A stretch of DNA of 23,534 nt. Origin: Spirogloea muscicola (Eukaryota; Streptophyta; Zygnematophyceae; Spirogloeales; Spirogloeaceae). The translations under genes were made by a program, and so were the position numbers. Shown here piece by piece: positions 18,961 through 23,534 of this stretch. Each line of letters opens with the position of its first letter. Positions within the stretch are counted from its first letter, which is position 1. The notes under the pieces are model-generated. The model was not told the origin of the DNA, made no database searches, and saw only the letters and a list, made by a program, of their open reading frames with translations. The stretch covers positions 225,363 through 248,896 of the forward strand of contig WELB01000121.1 of assembly GCA_009602725.1 (NCBI GenBank), given 5' to 3'.

Positions 18961-19336
18961 ATTGGCCAAGGTGCGGAGGCCCGCGACCCCGCGATGGCGG
19001 GCGGCTACCGCCACCCCAGACTTTCTGGCGTCGCGGTGCGGGCCCGCCACCGTCGGTCCGCCACTGAACAGGAGCTGCTCAGAAGTCAAGCGCCGCAGAC
19101 TCCACACAGCCTCCTGCTCCTTGCCCGCCTTCCTCCAACAGTGCTGCGCTCGCGCCGCTACTTAAGGTCAATGCTGACACCCTGCCAGCTGCCTGCTCCA
19201 GAGTTCGGTCGAAGTCTTCCAAAGTAACGGGGTCCTTCGACTCCGGCTCCGCTGGGGAACCTTCAGCCCTTGGCGCTTGCGGACGCACTCTTAATAAGAC
19301 CCAGCAGCTACGTGCTGTTGACTTTGTGCTGTATCT
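18961..19336. other. GC-rich spacer with partly self-complementary sequence
   Basis: Between 18968 and 19066, GCGGAGGCCCGCGACC, GGCGGGCGGC and GGCGGTCCG-like blocks occur in both orientations, giving imperfect inverted repeats. A minus-strand open frame ending at 19079 reads VTLEDFDRTLEQAAGRVSAL and looks protein-like, but it lacks a start or splice support. It was left uncalled and is mentioned under findings. Confidence 0.3.
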
Positions 19337-20407
19337 ATGGCTCTCCCGCACGTGGACACGATGTGGCCAAGTGCGACATTCGGCACAGCTCTCGATCCTC
19401 GTCTTGGCAATATTCCATGTGGTGGAACCAGATACACGCCTATCCTCACCCTGCCACGAGCACAGCCTGTGAGCATGCCACCCCCTGATTGCAGCATTGC
19501 CACTTCTCTCTGCCTTTGCTAAGTGCACCACGCAGCATGGAGATTTCGATGTTTTCCTTCTTTTGCTTAGGCAAGGATAGTCCTACCAGCAAAGATGTAG
19601 TCTGGCTAGCTAAAGTGCCAGGATCTTGAGGCACAGCTAGCAGTTCATGAGCAAGACCGTGAACTCTTTGAGACTTTCACGATTACTTTCTGTTGACTTG
19701 AACTGACTTCCAAAATAGTCAAGTGTAATTACACATGCTTGACCAATTTGCACTTGCTAGCTCTGTGGTCGCAGGTCGTCCTGGCTCGACACGTAATCTC
19801 CAGAACGATGACGTATCTATCGCAGCATTGGCAAGCGTACAGCCAACAACTCCCACGGGATGAGGCCACGTTGCTGCTTCCCGTGTTGCAACAAGCAAAA
19901 GCTATCATACAATCAGCGCTGCAAGAGATGCAAAGGCAGACTCCTGTCAATGCTGTCCTTGTGCAAGCTGTGTCGCAAGCTGTGACAAGATTCTTGCAAG
20001 CAGTGGATGATGCACAACGTGCATGCGATCTGATTGTTCAGGTGAGACATGCAAGCAACACTGCTAATAACTTGCAGCATTGAATGCAGCGCGTCTTTTC
20101 TCGTTTGGCTCTCATGAGCGTCGACATTCTTCTTCAGCAACCATATGAGGCTGCTGCATTTCAAAGGCATGAAGCAACAGACTGAAATTGCTCAACTGGC
20201 AAGTTGTAACATCTGGAAAGCGATTCTGTAACCTAAGTAATAGCACGATTCAAACTATGGCAGTCGCTCTGACTTAGGAGACATGCCCGTGATCTTGTGC
20301 AGGCTTGGTACCCCGCGAGAGGCTTGGTAGATTTATTGAACAGGGCAAGAGGCACCTGTGCAGTCCGAGAAAGCGCAGTACTGAGAGCTTTCAATCAGAT
20401 GCAATGA
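19337..20407 (+). CDS. Unrecognised three-exon gene, about 167-residue helical protein
   Basis: Exons are 19337-19468, 19775-20041 and 20303-20407. Donors are GCCT/gtgagc and TTCAG/gtgaga; acceptors are gtcgcag/GTC and gtgcag/GCT. All junctions are phase 0, and each exon length is a multiple of three. Exon 1 is Pro/Thr-rich (MALPHVDTMWPSATFG). Exon 2 is Gln/Ala/Leu-rich and predicted mostly helical (LLPVLQQAKAIIQSALQEMQ, AVSQAVTRFLQAVDDAQ). Exon 3 reads AWYPARGLVDLLNRARG and ends at TGA. No family is recognised, and there is no membrane segment or clear targeting signal. A TGTAA polyadenylation signal lies 46 nt after the stop, which supports the 3' end. Exon 1 is the least certain; other upstream exons could exist. 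Confidence 0.5.
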
Positions 20408-20452
20408 CATCAAAGTGCAGCCTAGCCTAGGCCTTCCCAATTGTATACTGAT

Positions 20453-20457
20453 TGTAA
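20453..20457 (+). terminator. TGTAA polyadenylation signal of the three-exon gene
   Basis: TGTAA lies 46 nt downstream of the TGA at 20405-20407, within the usual distance for chlorophyte 3' ends. Together with 6063-6067 it supports green-algal ancestry. Confidence 0.45.
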
Positions 20458-21385
20458 CCCTAGCCTGCAGCTACCTAGCTGCAGTCATAGAGTACAATGA
20501 GTACGCAGTGCAACTTTGCATGTGAATCTTGTAGACACTGAGTGACGTCTGTAGCAGGTATAACCAGGTTGTACATATCTACCGGCATATGGCACTTGAT
20601 GAAGTGGACTTATTACTTTTGTCATGGAGTGCTCTGCAAGTGACCGAGTGACTTAAGAGCCTCCCTCTTGTGTCTGTGTCAAGTCGAGGACGATGCTGAA
20701 TAGTAGGTAATAGCTAATACAATTTCAGTGGTCGTACTTGTTACTTGAAACTTTACAGTCAGATTTGATCTGGCGTGAAAGCTAGCCATGACATCTGCAG
20801 TTAGTATGGTTTGATAACATACAAGTTGCTCTACAACGCTTTCAATGCAGACCTGAGCTCAACATGCTGTACCGACTTATCATGGCAACGAAACAGGCAT
20901 TGTTGTCTCTGCAAGCCCTATATATTTGCTACTTTGCTTAAAAGAAGCACACGATCAGGCCCACAAACAAGAGCTGCTTGCCATGCTCTTCTTCAGGCCA
21001 GGTCCTTGCCAGCACAATCTAGGTTAAGTCTAGCAAGACCACCACCGACATTAAATTGTGCTGCCATCAAAGCCAACTACTCATCTGCCACCTGCAAGAT
21101 CTCATAGCCACCTGCAAGAACCTAAAACAACTTGGGCTCCAGACACAATGTCAAATTTCACAGAGTTAGCAGCAGCTCCAAGTGGGCCTGTTTCAGCTTC
21201 CGGGGGGGGGAGGGGTTGGGAGTAACTGAGGAGGCCAAAACAATAATTGCTCTCTGTTGATTCTAAACAAGATGAATATGGCATAAATGTCTGAGTTGAT
21301 AACTTACGCACGATTCTACTGAAGGGGAAGTGGGGTTTGACTTTTGGAGGTCCTAGCTGTCAGACACGGCTGAGGCCTGCCGGCG
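20458..21385. other. AT-richer spacer between two convergent genes
   Basis: No coding region, RNA gene or LINE fragment is recognised. It should contain the 3' untranslated regions of the three-exon gene (plus) and the LON-domain gene (minus). An uninterrupted run of eight or more G, followed by further G runs (CCGGGGGGGGAGGGGTTGGG, about 21200-21219), could form a quadruplex. Confidence 0.45.
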
Positions 21386-23223
21386 TCATAGCCGCAGGCT
21401 CTGGAGCGCAACTTTTGCGGCCAACGTTGCCCGGCTCTGCTCTGCAAACTCTGTGACGAGAGCCAGCCGCTGAAGGCTGTCGACTGTCTCCATCGCCTCC
21501 AACCGGCGCTGCAGCAGCTTGTGCAGCTCTCCTGCGGTCGCACCTGGCCCAGCGGCAAGACGATTGAGGCAACAAGTTGTTGATGATTGTGAGCTATGCA
21601 AGCAGCGGGACTTCACTAGGTCCATCCTTGGCGTGTCTGACACGTGTTGCAAAAGAACTAACAGAGCAGATGTCAAGAAGCTGTATGTTTAATACGGACC
21701 CTGATGGTCAAGTGTTTGGCAGCTTGCCAGCGCCATAGTTGCCCCAAGGGCGCACCACGGGCAAAGTTGGCGAGGCCTTTGCTTCAGACCTGTGACCGGC
21801 TGCAGCGCGGCAAAGGCAACGCGCTCGGCAGGGCTCGAGTAGTATGCCGTGGCGTCCACCTCAACCTTGTCGGCCCACAGCAGAGCACGCTCCAGCGGCG
21901 TCTGCAGCACCTCATTCTGGTCGCTCTGCGTGTAGCAGCCCACATGATTGGCATGACATGACAGCTAAGAGATTATGAAGCCAGAACTGACTCTCACTTT
22001 TGGACCTGCTAGTGAGTATAGAGCTTGGTACTGCAACAGCCTTGATGGCACACCTTCAGCTTGATTTGCAGCAACTGGATGTCCGCCAGCGTGCTGCGCA
22101 GGTGCCCAAGCGCCGCCGAGACAGCTGTCGCGTCCGCGGGCTCGTCCCGCACTGGAACGACACGGCCCCGCAGGAACGGCTCCAGCTGGTGGCGGCAGCG
22201 GAGGAGCGGCAGCGCGCTGCGAGCGCCTCAGCACACTACTGCTGCCCGCTGAGATGCAGCCCCAGAATAAGATGTGCCTCGATACATTGCCAAAGGAGCC
22301 AGATTGATTGATGAGGAGCCCAGACAGGAGCTGTCGTCAGATGCGGTGGGTGTCGACCACGCTGGATGTGGCGTCCGGCACCTGCGTTACGCCCAGGAGC
22401 TTGATGCGGCCAATGCCCCGGACTGTTACCAGCGCGCCCACAGTGAGCCTCCGGACCTACAAATGACAGGCATGTCAGCAATGCATGGTCATGTGGTGGC
22501 CCGCTTTTCCAGCTGGCAGGCCTGGATAGCACAGAGTTTAGAAGAAGAGGCAATGACAAAGAGGCTCGAGACTGAGGAGCCGACGTACATTCTCAACGAT
22601 GGCAAGGCATCCGTAGCTCGCGACAAATGACCCCTGGCCCTCGCCGGCCAGCACAGCCTCGACCACAATGTGTGCAAATAGGTTGTTGGTCTTCTCCAGC
22701 ACCTGCAACGGCCCACAAGTCGAGGTTAGGGGTTGAGGGATGAGGGGTAGGAACTCAGTTGAGAGTTGGGCTTCACTTTGCTGGACTCCACGTCGGCCGA
22801 GTTGCCAGCACTGTCATGGTGCAGAACGGGGGTGTCTGCTGAGCGAACCTCGTCAAGGAGGGCCAGGAAGCGGGCCTCGTACAGGTGTAGCGTCTTGCTG
22901 GACGCTGGCACGAACACCTGGTGCAGCGCATTGGAGCCCTAGGGCGGGCGCGCCGCCAGTCAGCATCGATGAGCTACGCCTGCCGCTGCGTTTCCCGACA
23001 TTTTCTTTCGTACCCTCTTCTAAACGTTTTCAGTGATTGTAACCCGTGCTGCTGTTGGTAAGAGTGCCCAGCAGCCGCCGCATCGCTTCAAGGCCGAATA
23101 GAGCTAAACATACAATAAGTTGAATATAAGTTCAATTGAACATGGAAGCAAAAGCTCCACTTCAAATCAGATCGGGTGGTGGAGTACCTCGGACGGGCTG
23201 AATGGCAAGCAAGGCAGCTCCAT
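21386..23223 (-). CDS. LON substrate-binding-domain protein (plant type), seven exons
   Basis: Exons on the minus strand: 23223-23188, 22917-22777, 22702-22589, 22456-22382, 22185-22054, 21925-21790, 21543-21386. Junctions are phase 0 except the last (phase 1). The product is about 263 residues, near the length of plant LON-domain proteins. It opens MELPCLPFSPSE, then VFVPASSKTLHLYEARFLAL, NLFAHIVVEAV, SFVASYGCLAIVEN, VRRLTVGALVTVRGIGRIKL, LRGRVVPVRDEPADATAV, LQTPLERALLWADKVEVDA, SPAERVAFAALQPVTG and a helical end LLQRRLEAMETVDSLQRL. The LON N-terminal fold binds substrates; no AAA+ ATPase or Ser-Lys protease domain follows, so this is not a protease. In plants such proteins are thought to be plastid or cytosolic. 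Exon 2 may instead start at 22938 (acceptor ccctag). The open frame continues upstream of the ATG, so a transit peptide or earlier exon is possible. Confidence 0.75.
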
Positions 23224-23534
23224 GACGCCAGCAGGCTCTGCGCGCCACACAAGCGGACACAACAGGCCGGCCGCGCTCAACGGCGTCAGCAGCTGCTGGC
23301 AGAGCCCACGTTGCCACCATCGCCAATGCGGCCAGCAGAGGCTGCTGTCAGGGCCCGGCGATGAGGTGCAGGGTTCGATTCTGACGCTCTGCAGATTGCT
23401 CAAGCTCAAGGTGGCCGTTTGGGGTCTTCCAGGCCCGGACCGTCATCGAGCGGCGGCGAGCTCCCCAAGGCCTCGCCGGCGCTGCTGGCCGAGGAGGGCC
23501 CGAGCCGCCGCCGCGGGCGCCGCGGCGGCCCGCC
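23224..23534 (-). other. GC-rich 5' flank of the LON-domain gene
   Basis: On the minus strand the frame of the first exon stays open for about 60 codons upstream of the ATG at 23223, to about 23409. It could encode a targeting peptide, but no ATG is visible in it. Beyond 23410 the sequence is very GC-rich with CCG/GCC runs, typical of a promoter or leader in GC-rich algae. I see no other gene. Confidence 0.35.

Noticed and set aside
21386-23223. Full Lon protease
   Set aside because: Only the N-terminal substrate-binding domain is present; no Walker A/B or Ser-Lys catalytic motif occurs before the stop.
23355-23400. tRNA-like TTCGATTC motif
   Set aside because: No matching stem, D-arm or acceptor stem could be formed around it.

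Overview
The window is nuclear DNA of a photosynthetic eukaryote, most likely a green alga. Host genes are split by short introns (about 110 to 310 bp) with GT-AG and some GC-AG borders. The xylanase and the LON-domain protein are of the plant type. Two genes carry TGTAA, the polyadenylation signal known from chlorophyte algae, 27 to 46 nt after the stop codon. Degenerate plant-type telomere repeats (CCCTAAA-like) lie in one intron. I cannot name a genus. All gene models below were assembled by eye from splice sites and family resemblance.

Layout. 1-992: an F-box/leucine-rich-repeat host gene broken up by two copies of a non-LTR retrotransposon. 985-2778: the rest of that gene. 2779-4468: retrotransposon debris, including a large sense copy (B). 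4469-5301: GC-rich spacer with a GCC microsatellite. 5302-6036: a small two-exon coiled-coil gene. 6037-9167: spacer with two antisense retrotransposon tails. 9168-13527: an eleven-exon GH10 endo-xylanase with two CBM22 modules. 13528-18952: a nested retrotransposon cluster holding a frameshifted reverse transcriptase (copy C), a second C-terminal copy (D), and several short 5'-truncated insertions with target-site duplications. 19337-20407: an unrecognised three-exon gene. 21386-23223, minus strand: a seven-exon LON substrate-binding-domain protein.

The most interesting system is the retrotransposon family. It appears to be a LINE with a restriction-like endonuclease (RLE), like the R2/CRE/NeSL group: reverse transcriptase, then a C-x-C...H...C zinc knuckle, then an R-x-D...(14 residues)...D...K nuclease-like domain, and a conserved end close to SDLxLLTRGY-stop. 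Its 3' tail carries two small palindromes and a terminal TATGGGCG(A/C)GC block, repeated in many diverged copies. Several insertions are bounded by exact 6-9 bp repeats, and some lie inside other copies of the same element. No copy in the window looks active.

The host genes do not form a pathway. The xylanase would act on cell-wall xylan; the LON-domain protein would act in protein quality control or as a substrate-binding protein; the F-box/LRR protein would be an SCF ubiquitin-ligase adaptor if it were intact. No tRNA, rRNA, CRISPR array or bacterial-type operon is supported.
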